A stretch of 64,000 nucleotides of DNA from positions 1-64,000 of the forward strand of contig RQCP01000014.1 in assembly GCA_008668235.1 (NCBI GenBank), written 5' to 3'. Below are positions 35,578-43,587 of the stretch, one piece after another; position 1 is the first letter of the stretch, and each line of letters opens with the position of its first letter. Position numbers and translations under genes: made by a program. The stretch comes from Collinsella aerofaciens. GTDB lineage: Bacteria > Actinomycetota > Coriobacteriia > Coriobacteriales > Coriobacteriaceae. The notes under the pieces were generated by a model. The model was not told where the DNA came from, searched no databases, and saw only the letters and a list, made by a program, of their open reading frames with translations.

Positions 35578-38379
35578 GTGGCAAACGAGTACAAGCAGAC
35601 GATGAATCTGCCCAAGACCGGTTTTCCCATGCGTGCCGGTCTTTCCAAGTCCGAGCCCAAGCGACTTAAGGACTGGCAGGACAACAAGGTCTACGAGCAG
35701 GTTCTGAAGAAGAACGAGGGTCACAAGAGGTTCGTGCTGCACGACGGCCCTCCGTACGCCAACGGCCCGATCCACATCGGCCACGCCATGAACAAGATCT
35801 CCAAGGACATGATCAACCGTTACTGGATGATGCAGGGCTATGAGGTTCCCTATGTCCCCGGTTGGGACTGCCATGGTCAGCCGATCGAGCATAAGGTCGA
35901 GGAGAAGCTCGGCACCGAGAAGTTCAACCAGACCTCCACGGCTAAGATCCGCGAGCTTTGCAACAAGTTCGCTGTCGAGAACATCGAGCTGCAGAAGGCC
36001 GGCTTCCGTCGCCTGGGCGTGCTCGGCGATTGGGACAACCCCTATCTGACGCTCTATCACCAGCACGACGCCGCCGACATCGAGGTTTTCAAGGCCATGT
36101 TCGATAAGGGCATGATCTATCGCGGTCACAAGCCGGTTCACTGGTGCAAGCACTGCCACACCGCGCTGGCCGAGGCCGAGATCGAGTACTCCGACGAGAC
36201 GAGCCCGTCCATTTTCGTGCGCTTCGAGATGACTTCCAAGCCCGCCGGCCTCGAGAACTTCGACGGCCCGGTTGACTTTATCATCTGGACGACCACGCCG
36301 TGGACCATCCCCTCCGACCAGGCCGTTTCCCTCAAGCCCGGCGCCGCCTACGTTGCCGTTGAGCACGATGGTCGTGCCGAGGTCATGCTCGAGGACCTGG
36401 CTCCCAGGTGCTGTGAGGAGTTTGGCTGGGATTACACCCTGGTTGTGGTCGACGGCAAGCCCTATGTGGTTCCCGCCGAGACCTTCCATCACATTCACTA
36501 TAAGCAGCCGATCTTTGACGGTGTCGAGGGCGTTGCGCTGCTGGCCGATTACGTTGGTGTCGATGACGGTACCGGTATCGTCCACAACTCGCCCGGCCAC
36601 GGCGTCGACGATTACTTTGCCTGCCTCAAGGAGGGCATCACCGACATCTGCATGCCGGTCGATGACGACGGCAAGTTCTACACCGGCGAGGAGTTTGGCA
36701 CCGGCGGCCCCTTCAGCGGCATGGATACCGACGAGGCCAACCCGCACATCATCGAGTTCCTGCGCGAGCGCGGCACCCTGGTCCTCGAGAAGAAGATCAC
36801 GCACAGCTATCCGCACTGCTGGCGCTGCAAGCACCCGGTGCTCTTCCGTGCTACCGACCAGTGGTTCGTCTCGATGGACAAGACCGGTCTGCGCGAGCAG
36901 GCTGGCAAAGAGGTCCGCGAGAACGTCAAGTGGTATCCGGCTCACGCCGCCAACCGCATCGGCGCCATGGTCGAGCAGCGTCCCGACTGGTGCATCAGCC
37001 GTCAGCGCAACTGGGGCGTGCCTATCCCCAGCTACACTTGCGCCGACTGCGGCGAGAAGGTCATGAACGACGCCACGCTCGACGCCGTCATCAAGCTCTT
37101 CCACGAGAAGGGCTCCGACGCCTGGTTCACCGACGCTCCCGAGAGCTACCTGGGCGAGGCCTGCGTCTGCCCCAAGTGTGGCGGCCATCACCTCAAGGCT
37201 GATAAGGACATTCTCGACGTGTGGTGGGACTCCGGCGTGTCCTGGAAGGCCGTCTGCGAGTATCGACCCGAGCTTGAGTACCCGGCTGACGTGTATCTCG
37301 AGGGCTCCGACCAGCATCGCGGTTGGTTCCAGAGCTCGCTGCTCACCTCGGTGGGTGCCAACGGCTATGCTCCGTACAAGGCGGTCGTCTCGCAGGGCTT
37401 CACGCTCGATGGCCAGGGCCGCAAGATGTCCAAGTCGCTCGGCAATGTTATTGACCCCAATAAGGTCTGCGACGAGATGGGCGCTGACATCATCCGTCTG
37501 TGGGTTGCCTCCGTCGACACCAGCTCTGACGTCTCCATCGACCACGAGATTCTCGCTCGTACGTCCGATGCCTATCGCCGTTTCCGCAACACGCTGCGCT
37601 TCCTGCTCTCCGAGCTCGAGGGTCAGTTTGAGCCCGAGACCGACGGCGTCGCCTTTGCCGACCTGCTGCCGCTCGACAAGCTCATGGTTGCCCGCCTGAC
37701 TCAGGTCCAGGCCGAGGTCGACGACGCCTACGCCAGCTACGAGTTCCCGCGCGCCTACCGTGCGCTCTACGACTTCGTGGTTACCGAGCTCTCCAACGTG
37801 TACCTCGACGCCCTGAAGGACCGTCTGTACTGCGACAAGCCCGGCTCGCTCGAGCGCCGCAGCGCCCAGACCGTGCTGGCCGAGCTCTTCTCGATGCTCA
37901 TGCGCGACCTGCAACCGATCCTGTCCTACACGGTTGACGAGGCCATGGCATATGCGCCCGCTGGCTGCGTCGATCACCAGAAGTACGCCGCGCTGCTCGA
38001 TTGGTACAAGTCGCCCATCACGGTCGACGAGGCCAATGAGTTCGAGGGCGTGCTCGAGGCTTCTCTTGAGCTCCGTAGCGCCGTGACCAAGGCCCTTGAG
38101 GATGCCCGTTCTGCCGGCACCTTCACCAAGAGCCAGCAGGTTCGCGTCAAGGCGGTCGTTCCCGCCGAGATGTACGCGCTGCTGACCGGTGATAAGGCCG
38201 TCGATCTGGCCGAGTTCTACATCGTCTCCGATGTTGAGCTGACTCAGGGCGAGGAGCTCTCCGTCTGCATTGATGCTGCCGAGGGCGAGTGCTGCGACCG
38301 TTGCTGGAACTACCGCACCACCGTTGGCGAGTACAACGGCCACGCACATATTTGCAAGCGCTGCGCCGACGCTTTGTAG
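35578..38379 (+). CDS. ileS: Isoleucyl-tRNA synthetase
   Basis: Charges tRNA-Ile and edits misactivated valine. The 933-residue class I synthetase has PYANGPIHIGHAMNK (HIGH motif), the CP1 editing insertion with TTTPWTIPSDQAV and the GTGIVHNSPGHG motif, GRKMSKSLGN (KMSKS), and a C-terminal zinc module CCDRCWNYR...CKRCADAL. It belongs to the shorter bacterial type. The GTG at 35578 is chosen behind GAAAGGGG; the open frame upstream runs through the T-box terminator and cannot be coding. Confidence 0.97.
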   Translation: MANEYKQTMNLPKTGFPMRAGLSKSEPKRLKDWQDNKVYEQVLKKNEGHKRFVLHDGPPYANGPIHIGHAMNKISKDMINRYWMMQGYEVPYVPGWDCHGQPIEHKVEEKLGTEKFNQTSTAKIRELCNKFAVENIELQKAGFRRLGVLGDWDNPYLTLYHQHDAADIEVFKAMFDKGMIYRGHKPVHWCKHCHTALAEAEIEYSDETSPSIFVRFEMTSKPAGLENFDGPVDFIIWTTTPWTIPSDQAVSLKPGAAYVAVEHDGRAEVMLEDLAPRCCEEFGWDYTLVVVDGKPYVVPAETFHHIHYKQPIFDGVEGVALLADYVGVDDGTGIVHNSPGHGVDDYFACLKEGITDICMPVDDDGKFYTGEEFGTGGPFSGMDTDEANPHIIEFLRERGTLVLEKKITHSYPHCWRCKHPVLFRATDQWFVSMDKTGLREQAGKEVRENVKWYPAHAANRIGAMVEQRPDWCISRQRNWGVPIPSYTCADCGEKVMNDATLDAVIKLFHEKGSDAWFTDAPESYLGEACVCPKCGGHHLKADKDILDVWWDSGVSWKAVCEYRPELEYPADVYLEGSDQHRGWFQSSLLTSVGANGYAPYKAVVSQGFTLDGQGRKMSKSLGNVIDPNKVCDEMGADIIRLWVASVDTSSDVSIDHEILARTSDAYRRFRNTLRFLLSELEGQFEPETDGVAFADLLPLDKLMVARLTQVQAEVDDAYASYEFPRAYRALYDFVVTELSNVYLDALKDRLYCDKPGSLERRSAQTVLAELFSMLMRDLQPILSYTVDEAMAYAPAGCVDHQKYAALLDWYKSPITVDEANEFEGVLEASLELRSAVTKALEDARSAGTFTKSQQVRVKAVVPAEMYALLTGDKAVDLAEFYIVSDVELTQGEELSVCIDAAEGECCDRCWNYRTTVGEYNGHAHICKRCADAL

Positions 38380-38410
38380 GTTACGGCGTTCGTAGAACGC
38401 CGTAACCTAC
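38376..38410 (+). terminator. 16-bp perfect hairpin at the ileS stop
   Basis: GTAGGTTACGGCGTTC (38376-38391) pairs perfectly with GAACGCCGTAACCTAC (38395-38410) with a 3-nt loop. It includes the TAG stop. There is no T tract, so it may act as a 3' stabiliser or a Rho-type pause rather than a classic terminator. Confidence 0.6.
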
Positions 38411-38419
38411 CGACGCTGC

Positions 38420-38517
38420 AAACGCCCCTAAGCGGCAATCTGACGTTCAATCGTCGGTCGCGTACCAAAGTACGCTTCCCTCCTCTTTCACGTCACCTTG
38501 CTCGCTTAGGGACGTTT
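38420..38517. other. Nested-hairpin intergenic element
   Basis: A 98-nt stretch in the 373-nt gap between ileS and lspA. Outer arms AAACG-CCCTAAGCG-GCAA (38420-38438) and TTGC-CGCTTAGGG-CGTTT (38498-38517) pair over about 18 bp with two small defects. Inside, TGACG (38441-38445) pairs with CGTCA (38491-38495), and GCGTAC with GTACGC (38460-38475) around a CAAA loop. No open frame is convincing. It could be a structured RNA or a miniature inverted-repeat element. The rest of the gap holds another 8-bp hairpin (38570-38596) and a terminator. Confidence 0.5.
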
Positions 38518-38601
38518 TCGCTGTTGGTGACGATAACGCGGCGTTTCCATTGCTGGAGCTAGAGGCTTTCTTTCGACTTGCGCTTTTAGTCGAAAGCTAT
38601 T

Positions 38602-38640
38602 AAGCGACATTCCGTTATTCGGAATGTCGCTTTCGTTTTT
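38602..38640 (+). terminator. Intrinsic terminator upstream of lspA
   Basis: AAGCGACATTCCG (38602-38614) pairs perfectly with CGGAATGTCGCTT (38620-38632), followed by TCGTTTTT. It probably closes the ileS transcript or the element before it. Confidence 0.85.
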
Positions 38641-38752
38641 AGCTGGTTATTTCGCTTGTGTTGGTGGATATGTCGTGCGCTCTGCGTGTGGCAATATAAG
38701 ATGGTTAATTGCGTTAAACGGAATTCGATGTTCTTGAGGCTAGGGGATTGAG

Positions 38753-39352
38753 TTGGGTCGTACTGGGGATATGACGCCGCCTTTGCGTTGGCGGTTGTGT
38801 GTTGCTGGTGGGGTGGCGCTGGTTGTGCTGCTTGTTGACCAGCTGACCAAGCTTGCGGTTCGTGCCGTGGGCGACGCTTTGCATGCGACTGTTATCCCCG
38901 GTGTGATCGACTTTCTATTTGTCCGCAATATCGGTGCTGCCTTTAGCATGGGCGAGGGGCATGGCATCGCGTTTGCCGTGCTGGCGTTGGCGGTCATTAT
39001 CGCTATTGCCGTGTACTTGCTTCGCGCGCCCCAGCTTGCTCGCTTGGAGGTGGTGGGCATGGCTATGGTCGCGGGCGGCGCCATTGGCAACGCGATCGAC
39101 CGTCTGGCTTTTGGCTTTGTGACCGATTTTATTGCCACCACCTTCATCGATTTTCCCGTCTTTAACGTGGCCGATATCGGCATTACGGTCGGTGTTGTGC
39201 TGGCGCTTATCGGTTACATGTTCTTGAGTCCCGCCGCTCGCGAGGTCGATGCGACCGCTGAGCTCAACGCCCGTGACGAGGCCCGCGCCAAACGCAAAGC
39301 CAAGCAGCGTGGGGAGCGTGCCCGCAAGATTCGCGAAAGGAATGAGCGTTAA
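38753..39352 (+). CDS. lspA: Lipoprotein signal peptidase (signal peptidase II)
   Basis: An integral membrane aspartyl protease that removes the signal peptide of prolipoproteins. The 199-residue protein has four hydrophobic segments and the family motifs FVRNIGAAFSM, GGAIGNAIDRLAFGFVTDF and FNVADIGITVG; the catalytic Asp residues are those of VTDF and NVAD. A Lys/Arg-rich cytoplasmic tail of about 35 residues (ARAKRKAKQRGERARK) extends past the usual end. The start is a TTG at 38753 behind AGGGGA. The stop overlaps the next start (TAATG); lspA-rluD pairs are common. Confidence 0.93.
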   Translation: MGRTGDMTPPLRWRLCVAGGVALVVLLVDQLTKLAVRAVGDALHATVIPGVIDFLFVRNIGAAFSMGEGHGIAFAVLALAVIIAIAVYLLRAPQLARLEVVGMAMVAGGAIGNAIDRLAFGFVTDFIATTFIDFPVFNVADIGITVGVVLALIGYMFLSPAAREVDATAELNARDEARAKRKAKQRGERARKIRERNER

Positions 39353-40365
39353 TGGCCGACATCCATATTCTTGTTGCCGACGATTCCGCTGGTCAGCGTC
39401 TTGACGCCTATTTGGGCGCCAACGATGGCTGTCCCACGCGCTCTGCCTGCGCGCATCTGATCGAGGGAGGCGCCGTTGCCGTCAACGGTGAGACTTGTCT
39501 CTCTAAAAAGTACGCCGTACGCGCCGGCGATCGCATCTCGGTCGACTTGCCCGAGCCGCACGACCCGACCGACGTGATTCCCGAGGCCATTCCCCTCGAT
39601 ATCCGCTACGAGGACGACTACCTTATCGTGCTCTCCAAGCAGCGGGGCCTGGTGTGCCATCCCGCCCATGGCCACGAGAGCGGCACCCTTGCGAACGCTC
39701 TGGTCTACCACTGCGGCATCGACCATCTTGGTATCGTACAGGGTGAGGACCGCCCCGGGATCGTGCATCGTTTGGATCGCGATACCTCGGGTCTCATGCT
39801 TGCGGCAAAGGACGACGACACGCAGCGCGCGCTTCAAAATCTCATTCGCACGCGTACGCTCGACCGCCGCTATATCACGCTTGTCCACGGGCACATCGCC
39901 ATGGACGAGGGCACCATCAATACCGGTATCGCCCGTTCTACGCGCGACCGCGTCAAGATGGCGGTTTCGGACGACCCCTTTGCCCGTCAGGCCATTACGA
40001 CCTTTAAAGTCCTCGAGCGCTTTGATTCCACGCGCTTTGACGATGGTTATACGCTCGTTGAGTGCCATCTGTTTACCGGTCGCACGCACCAGATTCGCGT
40101 GCATATGCGTCATATCAACCACGCCTGCGTGGGCGATCCACTCTACGGCAAGTGCGATGCGCGCGCCGACCAGGGCCTGACCAGGCAGTTCCTTCATTCC
40201 TGGCGCGTGGCGTTCGACCATCCCGTGACGGGGGAGCGCATTGAGTGTCGCGACGAGTTGCCGTGGGATCTCGCTGCTGTTCTCGACGATCTGGCTCCGC
40301 GCTCGCTCGGTCGCACGGCCGTTGGAGATGAAATCGTTCCGCAGCTCGGTCTTCTCGAAGCCTAG
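39352..40365 (+). CDS. rluD: RluA/RluD family rRNA pseudouridine synthase
   Basis: A 337-residue protein with an N-terminal S4 RNA-binding domain (about residues 10-65, AGQRLDAYLGA and GGAVAVNGE) and a RluA-type catalytic domain with GIVHRLDRDTSGLMLAAK, where the Asp after HRL is catalytic, and GRTHQIRVHMRHINHACVGDPLYG. By homology it modifies 23S rRNA helix 69, but RluA-family specificity cannot be read from sequence alone. It is translationally linked to lspA. Confidence 0.9.
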   Translation: MADIHILVADDSAGQRLDAYLGANDGCPTRSACAHLIEGGAVAVNGETCLSKKYAVRAGDRISVDLPEPHDPTDVIPEAIPLDIRYEDDYLIVLSKQRGLVCHPAHGHESGTLANALVYHCGIDHLGIVQGEDRPGIVHRLDRDTSGLMLAAKDDDTQRALQNLIRTRTLDRRYITLVHGHIAMDEGTINTGIARSTRDRVKMAVSDDPFARQAITTFKVLERFDSTRFDDGYTLVECHLFTGRTHQIRVHMRHINHACVGDPLYGKCDARADQGLTRQFLHSWRVAFDHPVTGERIECRDELPWDLAAVLDDLAPRSLGRTAVGDEIVPQLGLLEA

Positions 40366-40383
40366 CCGGTATTAGGTGGTTTC

Positions 40384-40410
40384 TTGAACTCGGTAAGCCT
40401 GCGGTAAGAT
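40384..40410 (+). promoter_or_regulatory. Candidate promoter of the glycosyltransferase gene
   Basis: TTGAAC (40384-40389) and TAAGAT (40405-40410) are 15 bp apart, 38 bp before the gene start. The spacer is short but both hexamers are close to consensus. Confidence 0.45.
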
Positions 40411-40447
40411 ATACGATTGTTTACGTTACGCGTTGCTGGGAGCCTGC

Positions 40448-41743
40448 ATGCTCGCCTTTTTACAAACCAACACACCCATCGTGATCTTCAACCAGATTGT
40501 CGTCACGCTGCTCACGGTCTGCTTTCTGTACCAGGTGGTCTTCTTTGTCATTGGCGCTCTTCGTGGCGAGGTCGCGCCTCCCAAGGCCAAAAAACTCCAT
40601 CGCTATGCCTTTTTTATCGCGGCGCATAATGAGGAGGCCGTGATCGCCAACCTCGTTCGCTCCATCAAGGACCAGGATTATCCGTCCGAGCTCATCGAGG
40701 TTTTCGTGGTCGCCGATGCCTGCACCGACAACACGGCGCAGCTCGCGCGCGAGGCCGGTGCCATTGTTTACGAGCGCAATGACCTGGCCCGCAAGGGCAA
40801 GAGCTGGGTCATGGACTTTGGCTTCGACCGCATTCTCAACGAGTATCCCGACACGTTTGAGGGCTACTTTATCTTCGATGCCGATAACGTTATCTCCCGC
40901 GATTACGTGTCTAAGATGAACGATGCCTTTGACCAGGGCTTCCATGTGGTCACGAGCTATCGCAATTCCAAGAACTTCGGCAGCTCGTGGATCTCGGCTG
41001 CTAATGCCACGTGGTATCTACGCGAGGCGCGCTTCCTCAACAACGCGCGTAATATCTGCAAGACGTCCTGCGCTGTTTCGGGTTCGGGTTACCTTATCTC
41101 GTCAAGCGTTATCGAGGGCATGCACGGTTGGCAGTTCCACACGCTGACCGAGGACATTCAGTTCACTACGTTCTGCGCTATTCACGGTATTCGCATTGGC
41201 TATGCGCCGGCGGAGTTCTTTGACGAGCAACCCGTGACGTTCAAGGCATCCTGGAAGCAGCGTATGCGCTGGACCAAGGGCTTTTACCAGGTGTTCTTTA
41301 CCTACGGTAAGCATCTGGTCAAGTCGACGTTCCGCTATCATCGCTTTGCCGCCTACGACATGTTCATGACGATCGCCCCGGGTATGCTGCTATCGCTGAT
41401 CTCGATGCTCGCTAATGCGACGTTCTTGATTGTGGGTGGCCTTTCGCATGGTTTCTTGGCTACCGAAGTCGAGATGCAGGCGTGCGCCGCTTCGCTCATT
41501 ATGACCTTCGCCATGATGTATCAGACCTTCTTTATCCTGGCGCTGCTCACGACTATCTTTGAGTACAAGCACATTCACTGCGCGCAAAAGTGGCGTCTGG
41601 TGACTAACCTGTTTACCTTCCCGATCTTTATGTTCAGCTATATCCCCATCACGGTGGCCGCGCTGTTCCTGAAGGTCGACTGGGTGCCGACGCAGCACGC
41701 CGTCAACGTTACCCTTGACGAGGTCATGCAAGGCGCCAAATAA
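40448..41743 (+). CDS. Family 2 glycosyltransferase, membrane-bound
   Basis: A 431-residue processive-type GT2 enzyme. One N-terminal membrane helix (about residues 10-38) is followed by the cytosolic GT-A domain with FIAAHNEEAV, VFVVADACTDNTA, the DxD-type FIFDADN, the TED acceptor motif (LTEDIQF) and QRMRW (the QxxRW motif of cellulose, hyaluronan and poly-GlcNAc synthases). Several C-terminal membrane helices complete it. It likely extends or exports a surface polysaccharide or glycolipid; no partner genes are adjacent. The ATG at 40448 has GGGAG 5 nt upstream; a TTG at 40433 does not. Confidence 0.85.
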   Translation: MLAFLQTNTPIVIFNQIVVTLLTVCFLYQVVFFVIGALRGEVAPPKAKKLHRYAFFIAAHNEEAVIANLVRSIKDQDYPSELIEVFVVADACTDNTAQLAREAGAIVYERNDLARKGKSWVMDFGFDRILNEYPDTFEGYFIFDADNVISRDYVSKMNDAFDQGFHVVTSYRNSKNFGSSWISAANATWYLREARFLNNARNICKTSCAVSGSGYLISSSVIEGMHGWQFHTLTEDIQFTTFCAIHGIRIGYAPAEFFDEQPVTFKASWKQRMRWTKGFYQVFFTYGKHLVKSTFRYHRFAAYDMFMTIAPGMLLSLISMLANATFLIVGGLSHGFLATEVEMQACAASLIMTFAMMYQTFFILALLTTIFEYKHIHCAQKWRLVTNLFTFPIFMFSYIPITVAALFLKVDWVPTQHAVNVTLDEVMQGAK

Positions 41744-41751
41744 CCACCACC

Positions 41752-41793
41752 AAAACCACCGCAAAGGGGACAGGCACCTTTGTGGTGGTTTTT
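41752..41793 (+). terminator. Terminator with 16-bp stem and GGACAGGCA loop
   Basis: AAAACCACCGCAAAGG (41752-41767) pairs with CCTTTGTGGTGGTTTT (41777-41792, one wobble), followed by further T. The arms nearly match those at 33961-33999, and the stem-loop carries GGGGACAGGCACC. Confidence 0.88.
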
Positions 41794-41824
41794 GCTTTTG
41801 CGATGCAGCTCGAGGAGGAGTCCG

Positions 41825-42247
41825 ATGGTCTATATCCCGTTTTGGATTTGCATCTTTGCCGGCGTGGCAATTGATGCCCGAGAGCGACGGTTTCCCAATG
41901 GGCTTGCCGGCGCATGTGCCGTGGCGGCGTTGGCGGGCGTTTGGCTCGACAGGGGCGTTAACACTGCACTTGATCATGCCGGTCTTGCGGTCATCGTCTA
42001 CCTTGCCCTTGTGCTTACTGAGTCGCTCTGGCGGCGCCTTCGTCAAGCCCCGGGGATTGGCATGGGGGACGCCAAAGCACTCTTCGCGCTTTGCACGCTC
42101 GACCCTATGGGCGGCATCGTGGCATTTGCCGTTTCGCTCCTGGTCCTGGCCCTCTCCTGCCTCTTCACAAAATCACGCTCCCTGCCATTGCTCCCGTTTT
42201 TGGTGCCGATTTTTGCCATAATCGAGGTCGTGGGCTGCACTTTGTAA
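41825..42247 (+). CDS. Prepilin peptidase (A24) domain protein
   Basis: A 140-residue membrane protein with about four hydrophobic segments, consisting only of the A24 peptidase domain as in CpaA/TadV. The two catalytic Asp residues are in AIDARERRFPN and GIGMGDAKAL (GxGD motif). Such enzymes cleave type IV or Flp prepilins. The ATG at 41825 follows GAGGAGGAG; longer versions start inside the upstream terminator. No pilin, ATPase or other Tad genes lie in the window, so its substrate must be encoded elsewhere. Confidence 0.82.
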   Translation: MVYIPFWICIFAGVAIDARERRFPNGLAGACAVAALAGVWLDRGVNTALDHAGLAVIVYLALVLTESLWRRLRQAPGIGMGDAKALFALCTLDPMGGIVAFAVSLLVLALSCLFTKSRSLPLLPFLVPIFAIIEVVGCTL

Positions 42248-42278
42248 CCGATTGCGCATCCTTCTTAAGGAGCATGCC

Positions 42279-43526
42279 ATGGCAACTAATCAAGAAACGG
42301 CCGTCATTAAGGCGCGCATGGACCGTATTCCCTCGGCGTTGTCGCCCGAACTGGTCGAGCGCATTGTCGCCGATCGTGCTTCGGGCTATGTCAACCCGTA
42401 TCGTTGCAACGACGATCAGGTCATTCGTCGTATTGATCGCGCCGCCGACAAAGGTACGCTTATGCGTCCGGCGTTTATGCGCGATACCGAAAAGATACTT
42501 CATCTTCCGGCGTACACCCGTTATGCAGGCAAAACGCAGGTCTTTAGCTTCCGTAGCAATGACGATCTGTCACGCCGCGGTTTGCACGTGCAGCTTGTCT
42601 CCCGCATTGCGCGCGATATCGGTCGCGCCCTGGGGCTCAATTGCGATTTGATCGAGGCGATTGGCCTGGGTCATGACTTGGGACACACGCCTTTCGGCCA
42701 TGCCGGCGAGCGCTTCCTCAACGATATCTATCATGAGCGCACGGGGCGTTATTTTTTCCATAACGTGCAGTCGGTCCGCGTGCTCGACGCACTGTACGGC
42801 CGCAACGTGTCGCTCCAGACGCTCGACGGCGTGCTATGCCATAACGGCGAGTACGAGCAGCGTGTGTTTGAGCTCTCGGACATGAGCTCCTTTGACCAGT
42901 TTGACCAGACGGTTGAGGATTGCATTGCCACGGGCTATAGCGCAATTGGGCATCTGCGTCCCATGACGCTCGAAGGCTGTGTGGTCCGCATCTCGGATAT
43001 CCTTGCCTACGTCGGTCGTGACCGTCAGGATGCGATCGCGGCGGGCCTGCTGTCACCCGACGCTTTTGATGATGGCCGGGGCGGTGCCTACAACAGCTGG
43101 ATCCTCACGCACGCTTCCATCGATATCGTTGAGCACAGCTATGGTAAGCCGCGCATCGAGATGAGCGAGGACCTGTTTGAGGAAATCCGCCGAGCCAAGC
43201 GCGAGAACTACGAGAAGATCTATAGCAAGGGCGGTATCGAAGGCGATTCCGAGGTGGAGCTGCGCGAGGCCTTCGAAAAGCTCTACGACCGTTGCCTGCG
43301 GGATCTAAACAGTGGTGACGAGTCCTCTTACATCTTTAAGCACCATATTTCGCGCATTGAGCAGCAACTTTCCTACTACGATCGCACCTATGCCTGGCAG
43401 GACGACAAGGATCAAGCCGTGGTGGATTATATCGCGAGCATGACGGACGGTTATTTCTGCGAACTGACGAGCAAGCTGTTCCCGGGTCTAAAGTTTCCGC
43501 ATCGTACCTATATTAACGAACGGTAG
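42279..43526 (+). CDS. HD-domain dNTP triphosphohydrolase (dGTPase-like)
   Basis: A 415-residue HD superfamily protein. The metal site is formed by the conserved TRYAGKTQVFSF-type N-terminal segment with His in GLHVQLV, then GLGHDLGHTPFGHAGE (HD motif) and a later conserved Asp region (VRISDILAYVGRD). These match deoxyguanosine triphosphate triphosphohydrolase-like proteins, which cleave dNTPs to nucleoside and triphosphate and influence dNTP pools or phage resistance. The ATG at 42279 follows TTAAGGAG. Confidence 0.87.
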   Translation: MATNQETAVIKARMDRIPSALSPELVERIVADRASGYVNPYRCNDDQVIRRIDRAADKGTLMRPAFMRDTEKILHLPAYTRYAGKTQVFSFRSNDDLSRRGLHVQLVSRIARDIGRALGLNCDLIEAIGLGHDLGHTPFGHAGERFLNDIYHERTGRYFFHNVQSVRVLDALYGRNVSLQTLDGVLCHNGEYEQRVFELSDMSSFDQFDQTVEDCIATGYSAIGHLRPMTLEGCVVRISDILAYVGRDRQDAIAAGLLSPDAFDDGRGGAYNSWILTHASIDIVEHSYGKPRIEMSEDLFEEIRRAKRENYEKIYSKGGIEGDSEVELREAFEKLYDRCLRDLNSGDESSYIFKHHISRIEQQLSYYDRTYAWQDDKDQAVVDYIASMTDGYFCELTSKLFPGLKFPHRTYINER

Positions 43527-43587
43527 TTCGTATCCTTTCGGTATACTGGTTAGTTGAAAATGTTTTTGATTGATGCACGGGATGGCT

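Noticed and set aside
35458..38349. A 963-codon minus-strand frame over ileS
   Set aside because: Antisense to a clear isoleucyl-tRNA synthetase, with biased Val/Gly/Asp composition and no recognisable domain. It also runs into the T-box terminator.
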